Position numbers and translations under genes: made by a program
Shown: piece by piece, positions 13,743 to 24,839 of the stretch
How positions within the stretch are numbered: position 1 is the first letter of the stretch
Layout of the letters: the number at the start of each line of letters is the position of its first letter
Assembly: GCA_018398575.1 (NCBI GenBank)
Contig: JAGTXZ010000005.1
Location: 2,728,001 to 2,792,000 of the forward strand
From: Ampelomyces quisqualis
Taxonomy: Eukaryota; Ascomycota; Dothideomycetes; Pleosporales; Phaeosphaeriaceae
Reading direction: 5' to 3'
DNA: 64,000 nucleotides
Notes under the pieces: generated by a model
Database searches by the model: none
Told to the model about the DNA's origin: nothing
Seen by the model: only the letters and a program-made list of their open reading frames with translations

Positions 13743-13959
13743 TATAAGAGGTAGACTCTAAGGGTAGATGCTAGGAAATAAAGACGTAAATTTGTGTCCT
13801 ATCCTAATTGCTACCTAAAGGGTTTTTATAGTCTAGAGGATTTTAGTGTTCTAGTTTAGAACGTTTTTAGTGTTCTAGTCTAGAGCGTTTTTAGTGTTCT
13901 AGTTTAGAGAGCTAAGGTTTTTCTGTAACTAAGGACTAACTAGGCAGCAGCCTATTATA
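13743..13959 (-). repeat. Gypsy 3' LTR (minus orientation)
   Basis: 217 bp, matching 21,372-21,588 with roughly eight differences, all of which appear to be transitions. The terminal TG is mutated to TA at one end. It contains a short internal near-repeat, TTAGTGTTCTAG, three times in tandem. Confidence 0.88.
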
Positions 13960-14079
13960 TAATCCCTCTGCTCTAGCGCTAGGTGCGCTTAGACCTGCGC
14001 AACTATTAAAATAAAAATTACCTTGCCTAGATCTATTATTCTGCACTTTTACTTCTCTTTTTAGGTAGCACTATATACT

Positions 14080-14835
14080 ACACTAGCCTTGCCTTTTACA
14101 CACTTACTTACGCGTTACCTTTCTTATTAACCTACGCATCTCTTGCGCCTGTGCTGCTATTTGCAAAGATGCTAAGTCTACGCACTCTTTGCAGTTCTCT
14201 AGCTAAGCGTTATACTACTAACTTTTCTATTGTAAGTTTTACATCTAAGGCGCTAAGCTAGGTCTAGGTATGTTGCTAACTAGTAATAGAACAGACTAGA
14301 CATTATTGTTAAGGCTAAGCTTAACCTACTGTGTTGTTTAGGCTACACTATTACTTAGCTTAAAGGTAATAAGTTTAAGTGCAAGATTACTTGTAGTAAA
14401 AGCACTTACTCTTAGTGCAAGAACGCTTACATTACATACAGGCTTATAAGTTAACTACTATATTCTCTTACTTTCCTAGTTAATTCTAATTGCTTTCTAG
14501 ATTAACAATTACCTTAAGATTGTAGTTATTTTGCTTTGTAACGCGCTTACTTATAATTCTAAGGTTAAGTAGCTGTTAACGCAGTATATAATTACTAGTC
14601 TCTAGTCTAACTTTGTTAATAAGCTTAGGGCTGCTTAGGCAAAGTCTTGCAGTAGCAACAAGTCTAGCTACTAGGATCTAACGCGCAAGGTTAACAAGGT
14701 TAATATCCTAGTAGATATCTACTAGCTCTTCTAGCAGCTTCTTATTAAGCAGGACACTATTATTTGCAAGCTTAATAATGTTAGCGCTAGCGTGCAGTAG
14801 CTCTACACTAATATAAGTTCTTTCTAATTTGTTTC
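14080..14835 (+). pseudogene. Decayed antisense frame with cysteine cluster, inside the nested Gypsy
   Basis: Located between the integrase and the 3' LTR of the Gypsy at 13,743-21,588, but on the opposite strand. At 14335-14430 the frame reads C-x2-Y-x11-C-x11-C-x3-Y, with both Tyr codons one transition from Cys. This is exactly the spacing seen in the Copia element at 5513-5608. From about 14,506 to 14,830, another plus frame is open for around 108 codons and rich in Gln, Leu, Lys and Asn, which may be a coiled coil. The two parts are in different frames, so an intron or an indel lies between them. No known family was recognised, and a former coding role is inference. Confidence 0.5.
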
Positions 14836-17800
14836 TCTTCTATTAGAGTTTATTTTCTTAAGGCGTTATGTGCATTCTACTAACATTTAATTAGGCTAAA
14901 GAGTATAACATACAGATCTCTAGCGTAGGCTTCTAGGTTTCTTACGTTAGTAACGCTTTCTATACTACTAACAGGCTGCTCTGTTACTTTAATGTAATAG
15001 AGTCTAATATCTGCAAAAAGCCTATATATAACGCAGAGGTATAGGCTAAGACTAATTGTTTAGCAATAGCAACTATTACGCCTTCTAACAGTAGGAAGGT
15101 AAGCTCTAGTATATAGTGTCCTTACTGTAGTTTCTGTGTAGCGCTTATAGGCAATTTCTGTAGTAATAGACTTTTTATTATAGTCTCTACCTTTGTTCTA
15201 TTACTAAGCCTAGACCTTATAAAACTAGTCTTATATTCTTTAATACTGCTTATATATTAGAATAGATATTACGTTCTATGTCTTAGGCTTATAAGTTCTT
15301 GTAGCTCTACTTCTATTATAGACGTTATTATTCTTGCTAGTCCTTGTAGTCTAGCGCAGTCTAAGTATTAGAATCCTATACTCTTTTCTTAGGTTTTCTT
15401 AGACCTTCTAAAGATTTATGTTACGCTGTGTCTTAACTAACTATTGCCTAGCTTAAGTAGCTAGATCTCTAGAGTTAATCTAAGCTCTTCCTCTTGCATT
15501 CTTTAGCTATTAATCTATTAACGCTAAGCTTCTAGACTCTTTCTTCTCTGTTCCTAGGTTATTTTAGGTAGTTAGTAGGACTGTTGCGTTAGTTCTTAAG
15601 TATTAGTATTTAGGTTTCTTATGTCTAGTTCTTAGAGATAGTTAACTGCTAGTTATGTCTCTACTATTAACTAGTTAGGGCAGTTGTAGGTTAGCTAATA
15701 GAATAGATGTAAGTATTTTCTTCCTTCTCTACCCTTTGCTAAAACTCTTAGTTTTAGGCTTTATCTATTATAGTATTCTTGCATTCTCTCTATTAGTTAC
15801 TTTCTAGCGTTAGGTATTATTCCTAAACGTAACTAAGTGCGCTACTATGTTATTTCTTATACCTTAGGTTCTTGTTATACTTGTTTTAAGTTTATTCTTT
15901 TTCTACTAATCTCTTCTATATATAACGCTGTTATCTCTTCTAGCACTACTATGCGCACTCTTAGCTCTTTTCTCTACTCTCTTTCTCTACTAATATGTTT
16001 TATTTAGTAGTTAGAGTAAGCAGTTACTCTACTAACAGTCTATTTAAGTCTAGTTATGTCTCTATATTATTTATCTACTTAGTAAGGGCTATAGTGTTAG
16101 TAATATTTACTTACAGTTCCTACGTTAGTTCTATGTATTTTACCTATTTTACTAGGTATTGCAGCTGTATACCTTACTCTTTCTTCTTCTATTATTCTAT
16201 AAGGATATAGTTAACAAGGTACTTGTTGTTAGCTTTATTCTTGCTTACTACTATTACTTCTAGTTACTAGTTATTAGACTCCTAGTGCAGGAGCAAATTC
16301 TCTGTATTAAGCTAGAGGCAGTTAACGTAGAATCTTAGGTGTACTCTAAGAGGTACGCTTAGTTTTATAATGTAAGAAGAGATAACCTTTGTTACTATGT
16401 ACTTTCTATTCTTCTAATCTAGTTTTTTGAAAGGTCTTTTGTTAGATATAGAGTAACTGTACTAGAGCTATACTTTGTCTTTTACATAGAGCTCTAGAGC
16501 TTCCTATCTATAGCGATTAGCCTAGTGTTCTTATTTTTACTACACTTCTACTATCTTTGCTTACACATAGTCTATTATTTCTTTTATCTTAGTTACTATT
16601 ACTTTAGCAGTAGCTCTTTTATTGTTACTAGACTAGTGCTAGTTCTCTATAGTCTATTCTAGGTCTAACTAAATAGGGTCTGTGTTATACCTATACTAGA
16701 GGAAGAATAGGCTAACACCTATAGACGCTGTATTTTGTCTAGCTATTGCAATTTGTGCTAGTAAGTATAGAGCAGCCTAGTTTAACTAGTCCTAGTTTAC
16801 AAAAGCCCTTAAGTAGGCTTTTACTATACTATTTATTTGCTCTATAGCGCTATCTATCTAGAGGTAGTATACTGTTAAGACTCTTCTTTGTATTCTAAGC
16901 TTATTATAGAGTAAAGACTAGAATTTACTTACAAATTGTAACATTCTGTTAGACACTATAGCGTTTAGAAGCTAGTAGTACGCAACTACTTGTTTAATAA
17001 ATACCTTAACTATAGTAAAAACTTTTAGGTCTAGAATAGGCACAAGCACTACGTTTTTACTTAGCTAGTTAGTAACTACTATAAGGTGTAATATTCTGTA
17101 GCTTAGCAAAAGGCCTATAATAAAGTCTACTAACAATTTCTTCTATATTTAGACTAGAAGCAGGAGTAGGTGTAGTAGTTCTTATTTAAGTTCTTTCTAA
17201 GGCTTTGTCTTACTACACACTGCGCAGTTCTAGACAAACTGCTAAATACTTAAGAATATTCTAAGCTAAAAGTAATCTCTTGCTAATATTGCGTATGTGT
17301 TTTCTTTGCCTAGGTGCCTAGTAATTAGAGAATTATGTGCTTCTAAGATAATATAGATTTATAGGTTTACGCATTCTAGTACTTATTTGCGCTTTCTATA
17401 GAGTAGGCGTTCTAAGTTATCTAAGCTATACTCTGCTAGAGAAACTTTTAGGCTTAGATAGAGAAGGAATTTTTGCTGTCCTGTCTTAACAGCGTTAACT
17501 GCTAATTAGTAGGTTTTATCTGTACAAACAGCCTATTTCTACAATTCCTTAATAGTAGGCTTTATTAGTCTCTTAGAGCGTTTACTTGTATAAGAACTTT
17601 GCTTAGGCATAGTCTTGTATAGTACTACAGTTTCTTTAGTAGTATCTAGAGCGTCTCTTACTGCAAAAGGCTTTTTAGCACCTTAGTTGTAGGTAATATT
17701 TCTCTTTCTTAATGCAGCATCTTTGTCTGCAAGCATGTTTTAGAGTACTTCCTTTCTAACTATAGAGTAATTCTTAGTATTCTAGCTTGAGGCAACGTCT

Positions 17801-20800
17801 CTTTTCCTTAACGCAGCGTCTTTGTCTACAAGTATGTTTTAGAGCTACTCTATTTCTTTTTTTCTCTGTTATAGTGTATTTCTCTACTAAGCTACAAAAG
17901 AAGTAGTTAACGTAGTATCTTTGTCTGCAAGCATATTTTAGAGCTACTTTATTTCTTTCTCTCTCTATTATAGTATATTCTCTTACTAAGCTGCAAAGAG
18001 AGTAGTAAGTACTAGGTTTTTTTTGTCTTTAGTTTCTAAAGTAGAAGTAAACAATTAAAAAGTCTAGAACTGTACCTGTACGTCTGCTCTTCCTTAGAGA
18101 AGATCTTATTCTTTTTTAAAAAGGGCATCTGCTCTACTGTTAACGTTTCTTAGGTAGTATTAGAATCTAATATTAAACATACTAAAGAACCCTACCTAGT
18201 AGACGTGTCTTTCTGTTAGTAGTTATGTAGTAGTAAATTATTCTAGGTTCTTATAGTCTGTAAGCACAGTAAAATGCTTTACTCTCTAAAGTTTAGTTCT
18301 CTACTACTCTAGGCACTTAACTATAGCTAACAGCTTCTTATTGTAGATAGTGTAGTTAGCTTCTACTACTATGTTTTTTGCTAAGTAGTAAGCTATAGCC
18401 TAGAGGCGTTTGTCCCTGCTATATTAAGACAGTACTTCTCTAGTTAACTATCTTAAGGCGTTGTATTCTACTACTATCTTTAGCTCTATATTAAAGCTTA
18501 CTAGAGATAGTTTTACTACAAAAGCTTCCTTTAGCTTATTAAAGGACATCTATTGTTTAGAGCCCTAGTAGAAGGCTACGCCTTTCCTAGTTAGCCTAGT
18601 TAGTAGAGCAGCTAGCTCTAAGAAGTCTTTTATAAACTATTAGTAGAAGTTAGCAAAGCTAACAAAACTCTAGACTCCTTTAACTGTCTTAGGGGGCTTC
18701 TAAGAACGTATAGCAGCTACTTTCTTAGGGTCTATACTTATTTCTTTCTTAGCTTTAATAATAAATCTAAAGTATTTAGTCTTCTTTACGCTAAACTTAC
18801 TTTTCTTTACATTAAGGTGTAACTCTACTGCCTTAAGTTTTTAGATTACTAGCTTTACCTTTTTCTTATAGTCTGCCTTAAACCTACTTGTGTATATTAA
18901 TACGTTGTCTATATAGGCTAAATAGAAATTATCTAGGTATTCCCTTAGTGTCTAATTAATATATCTTTAGAACGTACTTAGAGCGTTTATAAGTCTAAAG
19001 AGTGTTATAAGCTACTTATAGAGGCTAAAGCGCGTCTAGAAGGCTGTCTTCTATTTGTCTTCTTTAGCAATTCTAATCTTATAGAAAGCTTAGATAACAT
19101 CTACTTTAGTAAACTATTTAGCTTTAGTAATCTAGGCTAAGGTCTCTTAAATAAGTAGGAGTAGGTATTAGTCCTTCCTTGTAATTGTGTTAAGGGCCTA
19201 GTAGTCTATATAGAACTGTAGGCCTTTCTCTAGCTTCTTTACAAATAGGACTAGTGTAGAGGCGCTTAACTAGCTTACCTGTATAAAGCTATAGTCTAGG
19301 TAAAAAGTAAGCTCTTTTTAAAGCACAAGAAGTTCTTCTCTTAATATGCTATATAGTAGGCTCTACAGCACCTTTATAGTCTTTCTATCTTTTTTTACTA
19401 GCTTAATAGAATAATTAATAGTAGGTCTTCTTACTAGAGGGAGTTAGTCTACTTTCTTGCGTAGGAAGGTTTTATATTCTCCTTTTAGGTAATCTAAGAG
19501 CACTAACCTAGAGTCTACTTAGAGCTTAGTTTTTAGGGCCTTTTAGATATCTGCTATTAACGCAGCGTAAAGGCAGATAGATTTGTCCTTTTAGCCCTGT
19601 TATAGCTAGGCAGAGTACGCAGCTACTATAATACTCTGTATTAAAAGAAGTTTCTTTCTCTCTTAACTTCTAACTTGCGTCTAGGTAAAGTAGATATATA
19701 TTAATTTCTTTGCTAGTGCAATAGTAATATTATGCTAGTTTATCTATAGTTAACCTAGAACTAGGTTGTATTTCTTATCTCTGTCTAGTTTATAGGCTTA
19801 CAGCGTCTTCTTGTGCCTATTAATGTTAACTTTTATCTAGATAGCTGTCTTTATTTAAGACTAGGCTCTAGCAATCTTAATAATTTCTCTTAGGGCTATT
19901 AACTTTTGCTCTAACTTATTTTTGTAGATAAACTTGGTTAAGATTATAGTGTAAGTAAGACACTTAGTGTTAATTATTATAGAAGTAACTGTTATTTTAT
20001 TAATAATAGTGTGTATAGTAATAGGTTCTTTATCTAGCTATTTCTTTTAGAATTGTTAGAATCTCTTGTCTTCTTTTAGTGTTATATTACTATACTTCTG
20101 TCTGCGCCTTTAGGTAGAAGTTACTTATTTTCTAAGCTTAGAGTGTCTTCTAACGCGTTCTCTTCTTCTTTGCCCTATACTTTAGCTGCTGCAGCTTTAG
20201 TAAGTTTTAAAGGTAAAGATAGTTTGTATTTACTAGTGTAGTGTCTTAACTTACTGCAGTAGAAGCATAAGTTATTTTATCTCTAGTAAGACTGCTCTTC
20301 TACAGTAGCTTACTTAGCTTTCTTTCTTTTAGGAGATTTTTTCTTAGTCTTTTTAGAATGTCCTCTTGTAGGTTCCTAATCTATAGGTTTCCTAACGTTC
20401 TGTCTTTTAGTGTGCTTACTACTAAGTTTTGCTTTATATAAGTTTTCTTTAATAATTGCTACTCTGTCTATAAGGTTGTAGATTTTCTATTTAAGTTTAG
20501 TTTCTACAAAGATTATCCTGTCTTATAGGTCTAGCTAGATAGCGCTTAAGTACCTTATTTTTAAGTTTACTTTGTTACCTTTCTTGCCTACGTTATAGGC
20601 TAGCCTTATAAACTTTGTATTAAAGTTCTAGAGAGAAGATTTGTTTTATTAGATTATTTAGAGTTTCTTTTATAATCTTTTGTTATATAGCTTATTGCTA
20701 AATTAGTTGTCTAGGAAGTCCTAAAGTTCTTTTGCAGAGCCCTAGAGGTTTTAGGTTACTTAAGATAAGGCTATACTAGCTGCTAACCTCTTAAGGCAGT

Positions 20801-21371
20801 TAAAAATATAGCCTGCTTAAGAGCCTAGTCTTACGCTGTTATATTCTAGTTTATACTTTATTTAGGCCTTAAAGATATAGTAATCTTTTTAATCTCCTCT
20901 GTACGCTTTTAGGTTAAAAACTTTATAAGTCTTCTAGGGCAAGAGGAAGCTTTCTAAGGAGGTCTATATAAAGCTAGAGGTTTCTAGAGTTACTTAGGCT
21001 GTAAGCCTTACAACTTGTTCCTGCAGATTTCTTACTAGTAATACTAAGTCTAGATCTGCGCTTATAAGAGACTTTCCTTTCCTATTGTTAGAAGGTCTAG
21101 CTACTAGGAAGTTACATACTTTCTGCTAGGCAGGCGTTTCCTTAAGGCTGTTTAACAGCAATTGTTTCTTAATCTATTATTTCTTTAGGTCTAGGAAGTT
21201 ATTAATAATTATCTAATTAAACTTGTTCTTAATAACTAACTTAGGGACGCTGTTACGTTTTATCTAGATAGCTTATACTATTATATTCTATACTATTATT
21301 AGGACAGTTACTTGTTCTATGCTAGAGGTTACTAATAGCCCTTTAGCCTAGTTAGGTTTAACAAATTTAAT

Positions 21372-21588
21372 TGTAAGAGGTAGACTCTAAGAGTAGATGC
21401 TAGGAAATAAAGACGTAAATTTGTGTCCTATCCTAATTGCTACCTAAAGGGTTTTTATAGTCTAGAGGATTTTAGTGTTCTAGTTTAGAACGTTTTTAGT
21501 GTTCTAGTTCAGAGCGTTTTTAGTGTTCCAGTTTAGAGAGCCAAGGTTTTTCTGTAACTAAGGACTAACTAGGCAGCAGCCCGTTATA
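21372..21588 (-). repeat. Gypsy 5' LTR (minus orientation)
   Basis: 217 bp, the mate of 13,743-13,959. It is followed directly by the GAAAC target duplication at 21589-21593. Confidence 0.88.
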
Positions 21589-22902
21589 GAAACCTAGCTT
21601 TAAACAAGGGAAACGTTTTCTCCTTAGTTATTTATATTTAATTAAACGCTGCACAGCTCTTAGCTACCTTATTACTTGTAATAAAATAAGACTTAAGTAG
21701 CGTAATTATTTACTTAGCGTTCTAGAATTGCTCTTAATTAGTATCTAATAAATATTAAGGCTTAAGATAGCTCTTAGCTAATCTTGTAGTGTAGCCTTAT
21801 ACTAGGGCTATACGTTACCTTTTAGTCTAATAGTAATCTAAGTTAATTTTAAGTTAATCTTAGATAGAAGCCTACTATTAGCAGAAGGTAGAATTTTTTC
21901 TATTACTAAGATTGTTAATATTAGGCGTCTTCTCTAATTGTTAAATTTAGTAAGAACTTTTATAGTAATATAAGTGTTCTAATATAAAGCTGTTAGATAA
22001 ATAGTAGGGTACAGAATTATTCTAAAGGGTTTTAGTAGTAGGTAAGGGCTTGTCTAGTCCTACTAAAGAAGTTAGTTTTTTTTTAAGAGAATTAATTACT
22101 GCTAACGCTTGTTTTAGTTCTTGTTGTAATTAATTAACTTCTATTTAAGTAGAGGTTAGATTTAGTGTAGCTCTAGGCTAAGGTTCTTTCTTAGAATCTT
22201 TAGCATCTAACTTCTTTGCTTTAGCACTCTGTTACTAGGTTGTAACAGTTAATATAGAGTCTCTTTAGAGTCCTCTAGGTGTTAGTGCTAGTGCAGCTTC
22301 TAGGAGAGTTATTAGCGTTGCCTCTAATACTCCTAGGTTGTTAATAGTCTCTAAGTCTCTATTCTAGCGCTAAAACGCAACTTTTACTAAGGTAATCCTA
22401 ACTGTTATATTAATAGAAAGATCTAAACCTAAAGGCTTTAGCTACTAGAAGATCTAAAGAATCCTAACTGTGTTTAATAGATTTAAGGTTGCAAACAGAT
22501 CTAATTTAGATAGAGTTCTAGACGTTTTAACGCAATATTTTTAAAAGTAAATTGCAATATTATTTAAATACTATTACTAGTAGAATAAAGTTTCTCTTGT
22601 AATGTAATAACGCAGGTAGGTATAGCTATTAGAATTAAATTAGATATGTATTAGAGGCATATAGAAGTGCGTGTTATGTTAGAGATTCTAAATTAGCTAT
22701 ATAACTATAGGTCTTGTATAGAAGAACAAGAGAAACTTGTCTTCTATCTAATACTATAGGCTTACATTTATAGTAGGCGTAGCAGCTAAGTTAAAGCGCT
22801 ATTAGAGCGCTTTTAGTTCTTATCTACTAGCTCTCTATATAATCTGTTACTAAGCCTTTATAAGGTATTAGATGTAATATATGTTTACATGTGCTTGTTA
22901 CA
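21589..22902 (-). mobile_element. Gypsy element (family of 24,541-31,629), 5' part with 5' LTR
   Basis: This is the upstream half of the copy that continues at 11,948-13,742. On the minus strand it starts with a 300-bp LTR (22,603-22,902) corresponding to the 299-bp LTRs at 24,541 and 31,331, then leader and gag sequence down to 21,594. There the GAAAC duplication and the nested Gypsy begin. Gag text on the two sides of the nested insertion aligns with uninterrupted gag at about 25,780-25,890 of the plus-strand copy. Its own 3' LTR is absent from the window, so its target duplication cannot be tested. Confidence 0.82.
22603..22902 (-). repeat. 5' LTR of the split Gypsy copy
   Basis: 300 bp, the reverse complement of the LTR family at 24,541-24,839 and 31,331-31,629. 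It ends GCTTGTTACA on the plus strand. It shows more decay than the two plus-strand LTRs. Confidence 0.85.
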
Positions 22903-24540
22903 AACTCTACCTATAAGTAGGTACCTTAAACCAATTTACTAGCGTACTTGTATATACTCTTAGCTATACTCTAAGCTTTCTTTAGACTTACTTTCTATAT
23001 TACTTTACTATAGAGGGATAATAGAGAAAGTAATTTTAGAGAATCTGTAACTTTATTATATATTGTACTACTCTAGACTCCTTAGTATAAGTAGTGCCTA
23101 TAAAGAAAGAGATTAGAGCTTTCTTATTTCTTAGACTAGTAAGCGTAGTAAAAAAATATAATAAAGAGTAGCTCTTAACTAGCTAAAGTAAGTTAAGTAA
23201 AAAACTATAATAAATAACTATAATAAATAGTTAATAAAGCTAATTAAATAGCTATAAGTTTAAACTAGAAGTGCCTAAATCTAGTTTCTGTAATAACCTT
23301 ATTTTAGAATATACACTAAAATAAACTTATTTCTTTTACTCTCTTCTACTTCTTAGTAATATACTTGTTATAGGTGTTAGATTAGAGGTGCTATATAAGT
23401 ATAACCTTATAGTAAGTACTTTAACTAAACTAATAACCTAACCTTAACCTTCTAAGCTATATACTCTAACCTAAACTCTACACTAGCCTCTATATAACCT
23501 AAACTCTACTCTACCTCTTCTAGGTTATACCTTAACCTAACTACTACCTATAGAAAAGTACTTTAAACCTATTTACTAGTATACCTATAAGATATCTAGA
23601 TATACTAAGGCCTTTTTAGAAACTTTAATAACTTATATATATCTTACCTTCTTATACCAAGAAGTAGTATTAGTACTATAGATTAATCTAAGATAGGTCT
23701 AGTAGGTCTATAGTAAGTATAGTTATTCTTTATATAGTATATAGCTATAGCTTGCATCTTAAACGTTAACTATACTAGTTAGCTAAAATGTAACTTAAAT
23801 AGTTCTAAAAAGTATATATTTTATAGATAAGTAGTTAGTAACTCTAATTTAAAGCTAATATTTCTATTAGTAATATAGTAGTAGATAAAATACAAATACT
23901 AGAACTATTTAGTATTATTCTACTATTATTAGATCTCTTTAAGATAATACTAGTTTAAACTTAACTACTAATAATAAGTAAATAGTTAAATTCTATAAGC
24001 TATAAGCTATACTTAATATAAATACTATAGCTATTCTATAATAATATATTAGCAGAGAATTATCTAAGTAAAATCTTAAATATTATACTATACTCTTTAT
24101 TATAAGTAGCACTAGCTCTAAACTAGTATCTATAGCTGTTATAAAAGGTATTATAAGTATTTAGGCTAGATAAGTCTAAAAGAGTTTGCAAGTAAGATAA
24201 TATACGCATAGTAATTTAATATAGTAAAAGTTATATTAGAGTTAGGTTATAGTTATAGAGGCTTATAAGCTAATTATACTAAGGCACTAGCCTATAGTAC
24301 TAGTATAAATTAGCAAGGACAGATAAAGTAGGTAGAGCTCTAGAGTTATCTTAGTCGCATTTAAGCAAAGATAACACAGCTAAGTACGTTTTCTATATAT
24401 TATACCTAGAGATAGGTATAACAGCTACTATAACAGATATAGTATTATTATAATATAGTAATTACAACTTTGTAAGGCTTAGTTATAGAGTAAGAGTACG
24501 CACAGACTAATTTTTACTATGTTTTCTTTCTTTCTATAAC
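22903..24540. other. AT-rich gene-free stretch, unidentified old repeat
   Basis: 1.6 kb between two Gypsy insertions, strongly AT-rich, with no frame I can assign. Two imperfect copies of a motif around TTTACTAG (about 22,935 and 23,570), each preceded by a TTTAAACC/CTTAAACC-like stretch, suggest an internal repeat. The segment 24417-24490 is a mutated copy of the sequence at 32032-32114. Since the Gypsy at 24,541 carries a perfect duplication, this stretch was continuous with 31,635 before that insertion. Confidence 0.5.
24417..24490 (+). repeat. RIP-mutated copy of the boundary repeat
   Basis: TATAACAGCTAC at 24417 corresponds to TGTAACAGCCAC at 32032. The GTAATTACAAC core and a downstream GGCTTAGTTATAG (versus GGCTCGGTTACCG) are in the same order. 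Mismatches are nearly all C-to-T or G-to-A in this copy, plus a gap of about 9 bp. Same orientation as the right copy. Confidence 0.55.
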
Positions 24541-24839
24541 TGTAACAAGCACATGCAAACACATATTACATCTAATACCTTATAAAGGCTTAGTAACAGA
24601 TTATATAGAGAGCTAGTAGATTAGAACTAAAAGCGCTCTAACAGCGCTCTAACTCAGCTGCTACGCCTACTATAAATATAAGCCTATAGCATAGATAGAG
24701 GACAAGTTTCTCTTGTCCTTTTGTATAAGACCTATAGGTGTATAGCTAATCTAGAATCTCTAATACAACACGCACTCCTATATGCCTCTAATACGTATCT
24801 AATTTAATTCTAATAGCTGTACCTACCTGCGTTGTAACA
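24541..24839 (+). repeat. Gypsy 5' LTR
   Basis: 299 bp, begins TGTAACAAGC and ends GTTGTAACA. It differs from 31,331-31,629 at about 16 positions by eye, all C/T or G/A. Confidence 0.9.

Larger units (their letters stand above)
13743..21588 (-). mobile_element. Complete Gypsy LTR retrotransposon nested in another Gypsy, RIP-degraded
   Basis: 217-bp LTRs bound 7,846 bp, and the 5-bp sequence GAAAC is present immediately outside both ends (13738-13742 and 21589-21593), a clean target-site duplication. On the minus strand the order is gag zinc knuckle (CFYCSKLRHYT, 20235-20267), protease, reverse transcriptase with box YIDNVLIYT at 18889-18915 (normally YxDD), RNase H, and integrase with an HHCC zinc-binding region around 17,190-17,330. 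Pol is full of TAG/TAA stops. The 2.3 kb between integrase and the 3' LTR is not pol and contains an antisense frame listed separately. The element interrupts a gag region that reads continuously from 13,742 to 21,594 when it is removed. Confidence 0.9.

Noticed and set aside
15995..16210. 71-codon open frame, Tyr/Ser-rich
   Set aside because: Composition reflects TAT/TTC-rich DNA opposite Gypsy pol. No family resemblance.
23400..23550. CCTAACCTTAACC-like text suggesting telomeric or subtelomeric repeats
   Set aside because: The units are irregular and fit AT-rich RIP-mutated sequence. There is no tandem CCCTAA array.
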